NCBI GenBank assembly: GCA_036521655.1
Contig: DATDHI010000190.1
Span: forward strand, 1-13,247
Length of the DNA stretch: 13,247 nt
Direction: 5' to 3'
Origin: GCA-003244245 sp036521655
GTDB lineage: Bacteria; Actinomycetota; Actinomycetes; Mycobacteriales; Pseudonocardiaceae
The notes under the pieces are model-generated. The model ran no database searches and was not told the DNA's origin. It saw nothing but the letters and a program-made list of their open reading frames with translations. Positions 1-7,212 of the stretch are shown here, piece by piece. A program made the translations under genes and the position numbers. Each line of letters starts with the position of its first letter. Within the stretch, counting starts at the first letter, position 1.

Positions 1-684
1 CTGCGCAGGCCCGGAGCGCGATTGCCACACCACGTCGTAGCTGTCCACCCCGGCCGCTTCGGCGACCAGCCGGGCGGCGGCTTTGACCTGCTGGGAGTAC
101 CGGTGACCGCCCTGCGCGGGAAGCCCCGCCGCCGCGTCCGCGGTGGCCGGCACGGAGTGCGCCGTGAACACCACCCGCGCCGCGGGACTGACCTGCTCCC
201 GAGCCGCCTTTAGCGCGTCGGCGCACGCCGTCACGAACAGCGGGTGGTCGAAGAACTGCCGCAACTTGATCAGGTCCGGGGCCCCGGGGCCGACCGAGTC
301 TCGGGCCCGGGCGATGTCCTCGTGGTACTGCCGGCAGCCCGAGTACCCGGCCCATGCCGAGGTGGTGAACACCAGCGCGCGGCGCACCCCGTCGGTGGTC
401 ATCGCGGCGACGGTGTCCTCCACCAGGGGGTGCCAGTTGCGGTTCCCGAAGTACACCGGCAGGTCAAGCCCGGCGGTTGTGAGCGCCCGCTCGATTGCGG
501 TGATCAGGGCGTGGTTGCACCGGTTGATCGGCGACACACCGCCGAAGTGCAGGTAGTGCTGCGCCACCTCATCCAGCCGCTGCGGCGGTACACCCCGGCC
601 GCGCGTGACGTTCTCCAGGAACGGGCGCACCTCGTCGGGGCCCTCGGGCCCCCCGAAGGAGAGCACCAGCAATGCATCGATCAA
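1..684 (-). CDS. hemH: Ferrochelatase (protoporphyrin/coproporphyrin ferrochelatase), C-terminus cut by window edge
   Basis: The product inserts ferrous iron into a porphyrin in late haem synthesis; in actinobacteria the family (also called CpfC) generally acts on coproporphyrin III. I translated all 228 visible codons without a frameshift. The N-terminus carries LLVLSFGGPEGPDEVRPFLE, followed by HYLHFGGVSPIN, VYFGNRNW, FTTSAWAGYSGCRQY and the FTAHSVP block with the metal/porphyrin-site histidine at residue 176. The visible part ends in VVWQSRSGPAQ, so roughly the last third lies outside the window. There is no in-frame ATG or GTG between the upstream stop and the conserved core; TTG at 684 gives MIDALLVLSFGG and is the best start, with only a weak ribosome site. 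Cys154 may be the internal ligand of the [2Fe-2S] cluster known in actinobacterial enzymes, but the C-terminal cysteines cannot be seen. It follows fabI by 76 nt on the same strand, as in mycobacteria. Confidence 0.95.
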   Translation of the reverse strand, partial: MIDALLVLSFGGPEGPDEVRPFLENVTRGRGVPPQRLDEVAQHYLHFGGVSPINRCNHALITAIERALTTAGLDLPVYFGNRNWHPLVEDTVAAMTTDGVRRALVFTTSAWAGYSGCRQYHEDIARARDSVGPGAPDLIKLRQFFDHPLFVTACADALKAAREQVSPAARVVFTAHSVPATADAAAGLPAQGGHRYSQQVKAAARLVAEAAGVDSYDVVWQSRSGPAQ

Positions 685-695
685 TGCCGCGGACC

Positions 696-740
696 ACCCG
701 GGGTTGGCAGCTGTTGAAGACCCGTGAGACCCGGGTTGGC
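696..740. repeat. Short direct repeat in the fabI-hemH spacer
   Basis: ACCCGGGGTTGGC at 696-708 recurs as ACCCGGGTTGGC at 729-740, differing by a single G. The pair lies in the 76-nt spacer before the hemH TTG start. It may be a small slippage duplication; no function is evident. Confidence 0.4.
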
Positions 741-760
741 GGTACTTGAAGGCATGTCAA

Positions 761-1528
761 CTAGACGCCCACGGCGTGGAAGCCGCCGTCGGCCCACACC
801 ATCGAGCCGGTGGTGGCGGGCAGCCAATCGGACAGCAATGCGCACGCCGTGCGAGCCACCGGGGTCGGATCGTCGACGTTCCAGCCCAGCGGAGCGCGGC
901 CGTCCCAGGCGTTCTCGAACGCGGCGAAACCGGGGATGGACTTGGCGGCCATGGTGCGCACCGGCCCGGCCGCCACCAGGTTCACCCGGATTCCGTCGGC
1001 GCCGAGGTCGCGTGCCAGGTAGCGGCACACCGACTCCAGCGCCGACTTGGCCACCCCCATCCAGTCATAGGCGGGCCAGGCCTGCCGGTTGTCGAAGTCC
1101 ATCCCGACGATCGAGGCGCCGTGGCCCAACAGCGGTTTGCAGGCCATCGCCAGCGACTTGAACGAGAACGCCGAGATCTGCATCGCGGTCGCCACGTCCT
1201 GCCACGGAGCGCTGAGGAACCCCCCTCCCAGGCAGGACGCCGGGGCGAAGCCGATCGAGTGCAGCACCCCGTCCAGGCCATCGACATGCTCGCCGAGTCG
1301 CTGCGCCAGCGAGTCCAGCTGGCCCTGGTCCTGCACGTCGAGCTCCAGTACCGGAGCCGGCTGGGGCAGCCGCTGCGCGATGCGCTCGACCAGGCTCAAC
1401 CGGCCGAACCCGGTCAGGACCACCTGCGCTCCCTGCTCCTGTGCCACCCGCGCCACGTGGAACGCGATCGAGGCGTCGGTGATCACCCCGGTCACCAGCA
1501 GCCGCTTGCCGTCGAGCAGACCCGCCAC
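761..1528 (-). CDS. fabI: NADH-dependent enoyl-[acyl-carrier-protein] reductase (FabI/InhA family)
   Basis: This enzyme reduces the trans-2-enoyl-ACP double bond, the last step of each type II fatty acid elongation cycle, in the cytosol. The 255-residue protein opens with LLDGKRLLVTGVITDASIAF, the cofactor loop of the FabI/InhA short-chain reductases. It continues with LHSIGF (Ser91 where InhA has Ser94), SIVGMDFDNRQ, the catalytic Tyr154 and Lys161 in PAYDWMGVAKSALESV, AAGPVRTMA, and LSDWLPATTG near the end. It is clearly InhA-like in sequence but shorter than the 269-residue InhA: the substrate-binding loop between AAGPVRT and the RAPLGWN block is about ten residues shorter, arguing for ordinary-length acyl chains rather than mycolate precursors. 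The start is GTG, preceded by AAGGAGGA at 1532-1539; the overlapping ATG at 1530 is out of frame. It lies 56 nt after fabG and is probably cotranscribed with it. Confidence 0.95.
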   Translation of the reverse strand: MAGLLDGKRLLVTGVITDASIAFHVARVAQEQGAQVVLTGFGRLSLVERIAQRLPQPAPVLELDVQDQGQLDSLAQRLGEHVDGLDGVLHSIGFAPASCLGGGFLSAPWQDVATAMQISAFSFKSLAMACKPLLGHGASIVGMDFDNRQAWPAYDWMGVAKSALESVCRYLARDLGADGIRVNLVAAGPVRTMAAKSIPGFAAFENAWDGRAPLGWNVDDPTPVARTACALLSDWLPATTGSMVWADGGFHAVGV

Positions 1529-1531
1529 ATG

Positions 1532-1539
1532 TCCTCCTT
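1532..1539 (-). promoter_or_regulatory. Ribosome binding site of fabI
   Basis: AAGGAGGA on the minus strand sits just before the GTG at 1528. It is one of the strongest Shine-Dalgarno matches in the window and supports GTG over the out-of-frame ATG that overlaps it. Confidence 0.7.
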
Positions 1540-1584
1540 CGCACTGAACCTGGTCCCACCGAATGTCCCCCGCTTACCTGTGTC

Positions 1585-2301
1585 TCAGTGACCCATCCCC
1601 AGGCCGCCGTCCACCGGCAGCACCGCGCCGGTGACGTACCCGGCAGCGTCGGAGGCCAGGAAGGTCACCACCGCGGCGACCTCCTCCGGGGTGGCCTGCC
1701 GGCCCAGCGGGATGGTGCCCAGGATCTGCTCCCGCCGTTCCTGGCTGAGCGCCGCGGTCATCTCAGTGTCGACGTAGCCTGGCGCGACCACATTGGCGGT
1801 GATCGACCGGGATCCCAGCTCGCGGGCGATGGATCGGGCGACGCCGATCAGCCCGGCCTTGCTGGCCGCATAGTTCACCTGACCGGGTGCACCGGACAGG
1901 CCCACCACCGAGGAGATGAACACCATCCGGCCCCAGCGGGCGCGCAGCATGCTCTTCGCGGCACGTTTGGCCACCCGGTACGCACCGGTGAGGTTGGCAT
2001 CCAGCACCCGCGAGAACTGCTCCTCGCTCATCCGGAGCAGCAACGCGTCGTCGGTGATCCCGGCATTGGAGACGAGCACCTCGATCGGCCCGTTCGCCTG
2101 CTCTGCATCGGCGAACGCGGCGTCCACGGCTGCGCCGTCGGTGACATCGCACCGCACGGCAAACAACTCGGGCGCAAGTCCCTCGGGGGCAGTGGCTCCG
2201 CGATGCGTCACGGCAACCCGGTCGCCCTGCTTGGCGAAGGCGCGGGCGATGGCCAGCCCAATGCCACGGTTACCACCGGTAACGAGGACGGAACGGGTCA
2301 C
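1585..2301 (-). CDS. fabG: 3-oxoacyl-[acyl-carrier-protein] reductase (FabG/MabA)
   Basis: This is the NADPH-dependent ketoacyl-ACP reductase of type II fatty acid synthesis, working one step before the dehydratase and FabI. It shows the Rossmann motif VLVTGGNRGIGLAIA, VSNAG, DANLTGAYRVA, the Ser-Tyr-Lys catalytic set in ISSVVG and NYAASKAG, NVVAPGYVDTEMT, and the C-terminal VTGAVLPVDGGLGMGH. In numbering from the ATG at 2307 the catalytic residues are Ser133, Tyr146 and Lys150. Length (238-240 residues) and sequence agree closely with mycobacterial FabG1, minus its N-terminal extension. Two starts are possible. The ATG at 2307 is only 1 nt from GGAGG (2309-2313), too close for a normal ribosome site, whereas GTG at 2301 is 7 nt away and yields MTRSVLVTGG, so I prefer GTG. 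The 75-nt gap after the VWA gene could hold a promoter, but none is convincing. Confidence 0.95.
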   Translation of the reverse strand: MTRSVLVTGGNRGIGLAIARAFAKQGDRVAVTHRGATAPEGLAPELFAVRCDVTDGAAVDAAFADAEQANGPIEVLVSNAGITDDALLLRMSEEQFSRVLDANLTGAYRVAKRAAKSMLRARWGRMVFISSVVGLSGAPGQVNYAASKAGLIGVARSIARELGSRSITANVVAPGYVDTEMTAALSQERREQILGTIPLGRQATPEEVAAVVTFLASDAAGYVTGAVLPVDGGLGMGH

Positions 2302-2308
2302 AGGCATG

Positions 2309-2313
2309 CCTCC
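2309..2313 (-). promoter_or_regulatory. Ribosome binding site deciding the fabG start
   Basis: GGAGG on the minus strand is 1 nt from ATG 2307 and 7 nt from the in-frame GTG at 2301. The spacing favours GTG. Confidence 0.5.
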
Positions 2314-2376
2314 GACCGGGCGAGTGTGTGGAGGGGAGGGGAGTCTGGTGCCGACGGTACCCGAGCAGGGCAGGGG

Positions 2377-3360
2377 TCAGGGTAGCCGCTGCCCGATGGC
2401 CATCGCGCCAGCAGCGGCGAGTATGGCGGCCAGCGTGCCCGCGATCAGCCACGGCCTGCTCGCGTCGGCTCGCTTGGTCTCGTAGCCGATCTGCTCGCCG
2501 AGGGTGTTGACGACCTCGTTGAGCTGGCCTGCGCTGCCTGCGTCGTAGAACTGCCCGCCGGAGAGGTCGGCAATCCGTCGGATCGAGTCGTCGTCGGTGG
2601 GCACAGGCTGGCTTTCGCCGTTGATCTCCACCTGGCCGTAGGCGGTGCCGAAGGAGATCGCCGAGATGGGGACCTTGGCGGCAGCCGCGGCACGGGCTGC
2701 GGTGAACCCGCCGCGCGGGTCGTCACCGTCGGGCGTCGGCACCGTCTGCTTGCCGTCGGTGAGCAGCACGATGCGGGCCGGCGGTGGTCCTTGCGCATCC
2801 GAGACCACGGCGCCGAAAGCCTCGATGGAGGCCAGCGCGGCGAAGATCGCCTCGCCGGTGCCGGTGGCCTCGGCCAGCTTGAGATTGTCGATGGCCCGGA
2901 TCACTGAGGCCCGCTCGGTGGTCGGAGACACCAGCACAGTGGCCGAACCGGCGAAGGACACCAGGCCCAGGTTCACCCCAGGGGTGAGCTCGCGGGCGAA
3001 CCGCTGCGCCTCCCGCTGGGCCGCTGCCAGCCTGGTCGGCTCGATATCGGTGGCCCGCATGGACAGCGATACATCGATCACCAACATGACGGTGGCACGG
3101 TTGCGCGGCACCTTCTGCTCAGCGGTGGGACCGGCCAGCGCAACGGTGAGCAGGACCAGTCCGGCCAGCAGCAGTGCCACCGGCAGGTGCCGCTGCCAGC
3201 CCTGATGCTTGGGCGCCACCCGTTCCAGCATGGCGAGATTGGCGAAGCGCAGTACCCGCCGGCGCTGCCGGCGCAGCATCCACAGGTAGCCGGCCACCAG
3301 CGCGGCCACCACCACCAGGAGCAGGAACCAGATCGGAGTAGCGAACCCGGCCAGGCTCAT
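2377..3360 (-). CDS. Membrane-anchored von Willebrand factor type A domain protein (Rv1481-like)
   Basis: The 327-residue protein has two N-terminal membrane segments (about 8-28 and 58-78), a VWA domain (about 88-290) and a C-terminal membrane segment (about 303-323). The metal-dependent adhesion site is intact: DxSxS at Asp96, Ser98 and Ser100 (VIDVSLSM), a Thr in ATGTGEA (166-168) and Asp202 in LLTDGK. The arrangement resembles BatA-type proteins, and the sequence and length match M. tuberculosis Rv1481. Such proteins accompany MoxR ATPases and are thought to help assemble or activate cell-envelope or metal-dependent partners; the client here is unknown. The open frame extends upstream to 3462, but ATG 3360 (MSLAGFATPIWFLL) starts just before the first membrane helix and overlaps the DUF58 stop as ATGA, indicating translational coupling. 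Confidence 0.9.
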   Translation of the reverse strand: MSLAGFATPIWFLLLVVVAALVAGYLWMLRRQRRRVLRFANLAMLERVAPKHQGWQRHLPVALLLAGLVLLTVALAGPTAEQKVPRNRATVMLVIDVSLSMRATDIEPTRLAAAQREAQRFARELTPGVNLGLVSFAGSATVLVSPTTERASVIRAIDNLKLAEATGTGEAIFAALASIEAFGAVVSDAQGPPPARIVLLTDGKQTVPTPDGDDPRGGFTAARAAAAAKVPISAISFGTAYGQVEINGESQPVPTDDDSIRRIADLSGGQFYDAGSAGQLNEVVNTLGEQIGYETKRADASRPWLIAGTLAAILAAAGAMAIGQRLP

Positions 3361-4340
3361 GCGACACCACCCGACCAGCGCCGCTTGCGGGCCACCGCGA
3401 ACCGCACCATGTCGGAGACCCAGTCCGAGTCGGTACCCAACGTCAACTGCCCGGCACCACATCGCCGCAGGGTGGCGGCCACCTCCTCGCGGTGCGCTGC
3501 CGCTGCGGCGGCGAACTCCCGGCGGAGCAGCGGCGTGGTCACGACCTCCTTCTGCCGCCCGGTCTCCGGGTCCGCGAGCACAACCGTGCCGAGATCGGGC
3601 AATTCGAGGTCGCGCGGGTCGAGCACCTCCACCGCGATCAGGTCATGCCGGGCGGACAGCCCGCGCAACGGACGTTCCCAGTCGAAGACGTGGCCGGACC
3701 GCGGGCCGAGGAAGTCCGAGATCACCGTGACCAACCCGCGACGGCGCGGTGGGCGGCGCAGCTGTTCCAGCGTCGCGGCCAGGTCACCGCGGACGCCCTC
3801 GGCAGCGCGCGGCAGTTCGGCGATCCGGCGAATCATCCCGCGGGCATGCGGCAGGCCGCCGCGGGCCGGGATCCGCAGCACCTCCGCTCCGGTGCTGACC
3901 ACGGCGCCGATCCGGTTGCCGCCACCTCGGGTCAGGTGCGCCACAGCAGCGCAGGCGGCCACCGCGAGCTCCCGCTTGTCGCACTCCGCGGTACCGAAGT
4001 CGAGGCTGGCCGAGAGGTCCACGGCCAGCCACGTCTCCAACTCCCGGTCCGCGACGGTATCCCGGATATGCGGTTCGGTGGTGCGTGCCGTGACCGCCCA
4101 GTCCATCCGCCGGACGTCGTCCCCGGGCTGGTAACGCCTGGCCTCCCCCGGCTCGGTGCCCGGTCCCGGCACCAGCCCCAGGTGGTTTCCCTGCAGCAGT
4201 CCATCCAGCCGGCGCCGCACCGTGAGTTCCAGGGCGCGAAGCGAGGCCTCCATGCGCCCGTCCCGCAACGCCGGCGGTGCCCAGCTGTGCCGGTCGTCGC
4301 GGCCCGCCTGAACCGCCTCTGGCACTTCTGGAGCAGTCAT
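3357..4340 (-). CDS. DUF58 domain protein of the MoxR/VWA module (Rv1480-like)
   Basis: This 327-residue protein has no evident membrane segment or signal peptide, so it is probably cytosolic. The DUF58 signature lies at about residues 56-88: LVPGPGTEPGEARRYQPGDD followed by VRRMDW and TARTTEPH. A VWA-like strand with a DxSxS pattern follows at Asp108, Ser110 and Ser112 (DLSASLDFG), then GGGNRIGAVV and VISDFLGP. It matches M. tuberculosis Rv1480 (317 residues) almost end to end. Proteins of this family are encoded with MoxR ATPases and VWA proteins; their molecular role is poorly defined. The open frame runs on to 4580 within moxR, but ATG 4340 lies 4 nt after the moxR stop, with GGAGGA about 12 nt upstream. 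The stop overlaps the VWA start. Confidence 0.9.
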   Translation of the reverse strand: MTAPEVPEAVQAGRDDRHSWAPPALRDGRMEASLRALELTVRRRLDGLLQGNHLGLVPGPGTEPGEARRYQPGDDVRRMDWAVTARTTEPHIRDTVADRELETWLAVDLSASLDFGTAECDKRELAVAACAAVAHLTRGGGNRIGAVVSTGAEVLRIPARGGLPHARGMIRRIAELPRAAEGVRGDLAATLEQLRRPPRRRGLVTVISDFLGPRSGHVFDWERPLRGLSARHDLIAVEVLDPRDLELPDLGTVVLADPETGRQKEVVTTPLLRREFAAAAAAHREEVAATLRRCGAGQLTLGTDSDWVSDMVRFAVARKRRWSGGVA

Positions 4341-4344
4341 CGGG

Positions 4345-5454
4345 TCAAGCCATCCTCCGGTCAGGTCCCCTCGCCACCCCGTCCGGACCACCCGCAACCG
4401 GGCCTGCACCCTGGGGACGGGCGGAGACCTGCGGCAGCGGCACGGTCTGCAGCACCCGGGTGACGATGTGCTCCACCGGCACACCGTCGGCGAGCGCGTC
4501 ATAGGACAACACCAGACGGTGCCGCAGCACGTCGGCCGAGACGTCCACCACGTCCTGAGGCAACACGTAGTCGCGGCCACGGATCAACGCCAGCGCGCGT
4601 GCCGCGGCGACTATGCCCAGGCTGGCGCGCGGGGACGCGCCGTAGGCCACCCACCCGGCGACGTCGGACAGGCCGTGCTCGGCGGGGATGCGGGTGGCGA
4701 GTACCAGCCGCACCACGTAGTCGACCAGCGCATGGTGCACGAACACCCGCGAGGCAACCTCCTGCAACCTGGTGAGCTCGCCGGGGTCGAGTACCCGCTG
4801 CGCCTGGGGAGGATGCACACCCATCCGGTAGACGATCTCCCGCTCCTCCTCGACCGTGGGGTAGTCCACCAGGATCTTGAACAGGAACCGGTCGCGTTGC
4901 GCCTCGGGCAGCGGGTAGACACCCTCGTTCTCGATCGGGTTCTGGGTGGCCAGCACGAGAAACGGGTCGGGCATCGGGTGGGTGGTTCCGCCGATCGACA
5001 CGTGCCGCTCGGCCATCACCTCCAGCAGCGCCGACTGCACCTTGGCCGGTGCCCGGTTGATCTCGTCGGCAAGCACGAAGTTCGCCACCACCGGCCCGAG
5101 CTCGACGTCGAACTGTTCCCGTCCCTGCCGGTAGATCCGGGTGCCGAGGATGTCGGCAGGCACCAGGTCGGGGGTGAACTGGATGCGGGAGAACGAGCCA
5201 CCCACCACGCGGGCGACGGTCTCCACCGCGAGGGTCTTCGCCACTCCAGGCACACCCTCAAGCAGCAGGTGCCCGCGGGCCAGCAGGCCGACGAGCATCC
5301 GCTCCACGAGCCGGTCCTGCCCCACGATCACGCGTTTGACCTCGAAGACCGTCCGCTCGATGAGCTGCGCATCCCTGGCCGGGGTGGGCGGCGGGACGGC
5401 GTTGCCGGACGAGCCGGAGGCAGGCGGGGGTGCACCGCCGTTGGCGTCGCTCAC
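4345..5454 (-). CDS. moxR: MoxR family AAA+ ATPase
   Basis: This is a chaperone-like AAA+ ATPase that uses ATP to mature or remodel partner proteins. With the GTG start the protein has 369 residues. Residues 1-30 are a Pro/Ala/Gly-rich, probably disordered leader. The AAA+ core follows: VIVGQDRLVERM, Walker A GVPGVAKT at 67-74, FTPDLVPADILGT, Walker B VLADEIN near 127-133, the MoxR element QSALLEVMAER, sensor 1 ATQNPIENEG (Asn172), and EAQRDRF with the arginine finger near 187-189. A helical lid (DVLRHRLVLSYDAL) and a short basic tail end the protein. It closely resembles mycobacterial MoxR1. The frame opens at 5490, but GTG 5454 has GAGGAGG at a 6-nt spacing. It heads the tight moxR-DUF58-VWA cluster, 154 nt downstream of the NlpC/P60 gene. 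Confidence 0.95.
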   Translation of the reverse strand: MSDANGGAPPPASGSSGNAVPPPTPARDAQLIERTVFEVKRVIVGQDRLVERMLVGLLARGHLLLEGVPGVAKTLAVETVARVVGGSFSRIQFTPDLVPADILGTRIYRQGREQFDVELGPVVANFVLADEINRAPAKVQSALLEVMAERHVSIGGTTHPMPDPFLVLATQNPIENEGVYPLPEAQRDRFLFKILVDYPTVEEEREIVYRMGVHPPQAQRVLDPGELTRLQEVASRVFVHHALVDYVVRLVLATRIPAEHGLSDVAGWVAYGASPRASLGIVAAARALALIRGRDYVLPQDVVDVSADVLRHRLVLSYDALADGVPVEHIVTRVLQTVPLPQVSARPQGAGPVAGGPDGVARGPDRRMA

Positions 5455-5608
5455 GGGGTCCCTCCTCGTATGCAGTCCCGTTCGTGCCAATCATTCCGGG
5501 GACGTCGTTGCGGGCACACCATGAGGGGTACCTCACCCGGGGTTCAGCCAGACCCAACCGTTACGCCAGTGTGACGGCCGTGAAGGGGTGGTGGCGTCGT
5601 TGGCCAGC
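5455..5608 (-). other. Spacer between the NlpC/P60 gene and moxR
   Basis: This 154-nt non-coding spacer holds the moxR ribosome site and two short palindromic spots: ACGGCCGT at 5574-5581, and GAGG/CCTC arms around GGTACC near 5523-5534. I saw no convincing -35/-10 pair and no stem followed by a T-run, so I cannot tell whether moxR has its own promoter or is read through from upstream. Confidence 0.4.
5461..5467 (-). promoter_or_regulatory. Ribosome binding site deciding the moxR start
   Basis: GAGGAGG on the minus strand lies 6 nt before GTG 5454. The upstream in-frame start at 5490 lies ahead of this site, so GTG 5454 is favoured. Confidence 0.7.
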
Positions 5609-6925
5609 TCAGAGTAGCCGGATGGCGTAGGGCATGATCTCGCTGTAGCGCACGGCTGCAACTCGGACCTCAGATCCCGAGTACGGGGCCTCGATCATCT
5701 GCTCGCCGCCGATGTAGAGCGCCACGTGGTAGACCTCTCCGCCGTCGCCCCAAAACAGCATGTCGCCTGGGTGTTTGTTGGCCAACAGCACCTTGCGGCC
5801 GGTGTTGTACTGGAAGCCGGTGTAGTGCGGCAGCGAGTAACCAAGCGCCCGAGAGAAGGCGTAGATCATCAGACCGGAGCAGTCGAAGCCGACCTTGTGG
5901 TAGTCGCCATAGGTGTCCGCGACGCCACCGTCCCGTACCCCGATCGTGGGTCCGATGCCATTGCCGCCACCCCAGGAGTACCGGACGCCAAGCTCCTCCA
6001 TCGCTCGGTTGATCACCGTCCGCACATCACCTGGCAGGGGCGCTGCAGCGGCGTTCTCCGCCCGGGCTGAGGCGGCTGCCGCAGCTGCTGCGGCAGCCGC
6101 CTGTTCACGATCCCGCGCGACGCGCCACTCCTCATAACGTTGCCGCTGTCCACGGAGCCCGGCAACGGCGCTCTGAGCCTGGTAGAGCTGCCGTTCGAGG
6201 TCCGACTTGTGGCCCCGGAGCGCAGCGGCCTGCGCGGATTGGCCTGCCTCGGTGTCGACCGCGGCGTGGTAGGCGGATTCGAAGGCGCCCCTGGCGTCGG
6301 CGGCGGCCTGCGCGGCAGCCTGCGCGGCAGCCAGCGCCGCGCGGGTGCGGGAGTCGGCGTTGGCCGCATCGATGCGGGCGCGCCGGATGTTGTCCAGCGC
6401 GTAGATCTGAGAGCCTCCCACCGCGTCGAGCAGCTCGGCCCTGGCCAGCAGGTCCTTCGGGCTGCGCGAGCCGAGAAACGCCGATATCGATCCGATCGTG
6501 CTGTGCTGCCGGTAGCTCGCGGCCGCGAACTGGTCAAGATCACGATGTGCCACAGTGATCTTCTCCGCGGCCACGTCAGCCTCGGCTCCGGCGCTGTCTG
6601 CGGTGGTCTTCGCGACAGCTGCAGCGGCGTCAGCGGCTTGTTCCTCGATCAGCGCCCTGTTGGTCTGCTCGCGCTTGCGCGCGACCTGCGACTGAAGTGC
6701 CATCAACGCGGCGTCAGCTTGGGAGACCTGGTTGGCCAGCTGGCCGACCAGTCCGGCGGTGGCGTCGGCATGGGCCTGGCCGGACTTGAGGTCGTCGTCG
6801 GTGGGATTGGGCGGGGGCGGGGGCACGGCTTCCCCGATGGCAGGTTGCCCGACAAGCGTCAGCACCGCGAGCAACGCCACCACCAGCGCTCGCCCGATCC
6901 GACTAGGCACAGTCCGACCGCTCAC
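5609..6925 (-). CDS. Secreted NlpC/P60 peptidoglycan endopeptidase (RipA-like)
   Basis: This 438-residue protein probably cleaves peptide stems of peptidoglycan outside the membrane. Residues 1-33 form a Sec-type signal peptide: basic start, hydrophobic run VVALLAVLTLVG, and cleavage likely after the Ala-containing stretch near 30-33. A Pro-rich patch (PPPPPNP) follows, then a long Ala/Gln/Arg-rich coiled coil (about 45-275) ending in ten consecutive alanines (276-285). The C-terminal NlpC/P60 domain (about 300-438) carries YSWGGG, catalytic Cys349 in FDCSGL, His400 in YHVALYIGG and Glu412 in MIEAP. The His-Glu spacing of 12 equals that of the RipA triad. The architecture fits RipA-type separation enzymes, where the coiled coil shields or positions the catalytic domain. 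GTG 6925 has GGAGGAG (6931-6937) at 5 nt. Unlike M. tuberculosis RipA, I see no twin-arginine in the signal peptide, and there is no second ripB-like gene. Confidence 0.92.
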   Translation of the reverse strand: MSGRTVPSRIGRALVVALLAVLTLVGQPAIGEAVPPPPPNPTDDDLKSGQAHADATAGLVGQLANQVSQADAALMALQSQVARKREQTNRALIEEQAADAAAAVAKTTADSAGAEADVAAEKITVAHRDLDQFAAASYRQHSTIGSISAFLGSRSPKDLLARAELLDAVGGSQIYALDNIRRARIDAANADSRTRAALAAAQAAAQAAADARGAFESAYHAAVDTEAGQSAQAAALRGHKSDLERQLYQAQSAVAGLRGQRQRYEEWRVARDREQAAAAAAAAAASARAENAAAAPLPGDVRTVINRAMEELGVRYSWGGGNGIGPTIGVRDGGVADTYGDYHKVGFDCSGLMIYAFSRALGYSLPHYTGFQYNTGRKVLLANKHPGDMLFWGDGGEVYHVALYIGGEQMIEAPYSGSEVRVAAVRYSEIMPYAIRLL

Positions 6926-7060
6926 CCGCTCTCCTCCCCCGGTTCCCCCTCAAGCGCCGGTCCCGGACGGCCTTGGGATGCGCCCGCCGCACCATGTCAA
7001 GCGGACACGCGGGTGCACTCTGCCACTCACGCCCCACGAGCACCAGTGACATCCAGCGCA

Positions 7061-7089
7061 ACTGTAGCAACATCCACCACACGTGTTAC
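7061..7089 (-). promoter_or_regulatory. Candidate promoter of the NlpC/P60 gene, with overlapping ACACGTGT palindrome
   Basis: On the minus strand GTAACA (7084-7089) and TACAGT (7061-7066) are separated by 17 nt, each matching 4 of 6 positions of the vegetative sigma consensus. The 8-bp palindrome ACACGTGT (7080-7087) overlaps the -35 box and could be an operator. It would give a leader of roughly 130 nt before GTG 6925. The rest of the 287-nt gap (6926-7212) shows no gene, and I could not recognise a ydaO-type riboswitch in it. The assignment is inference from motif spacing only. Confidence 0.3.
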
Positions 7090-7212
7090 ACCGCAGTGAA
7101 GAACAGTCACGCTCTGCAACTAGCTGCGAGCAGTGATACGGTCGCGCGGCTGTTGGGACGACAGGGGAGCACGGGAGACCTCGACGGTGACCTGGTCGTG
7201 GCGGACAAATGC

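Noticed and set aside
681..1028. Possible hemH N-terminal extension in a shifted frame (peptide MPSSTANPGLTGLQQLP)
   Set aside because: It would need a one-base frameshift to join hemH, has no ribosome site, and the conserved ferrochelatase core already starts at the TTG.
1588..2385. Plus-strand open frame of 265 codons opposite fabG
   Set aside because: It mirrors a complete FabG and has no family features.
4468..5574. Plus-strand open frame of 368 codons opposite moxR
   Set aside because: The minus strand carries a complete AAA+ ATPase; this frame is His/Arg/Gly-rich with no domain or ribosome site.
6061..6090. Alanine-codon run as a possible repeat element
   Set aside because: It is a coding run of ten Ala codons with varied third bases within the hydrolase linker, not a DNA repeat.
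6926..7060. ydaO (cyclic di-AMP) riboswitch upstream of the hydrolase gene
   Set aside because: Such riboswitches precede some actinobacterial wall hydrolases, but I could not match the conserved blocks in this leader by eye.
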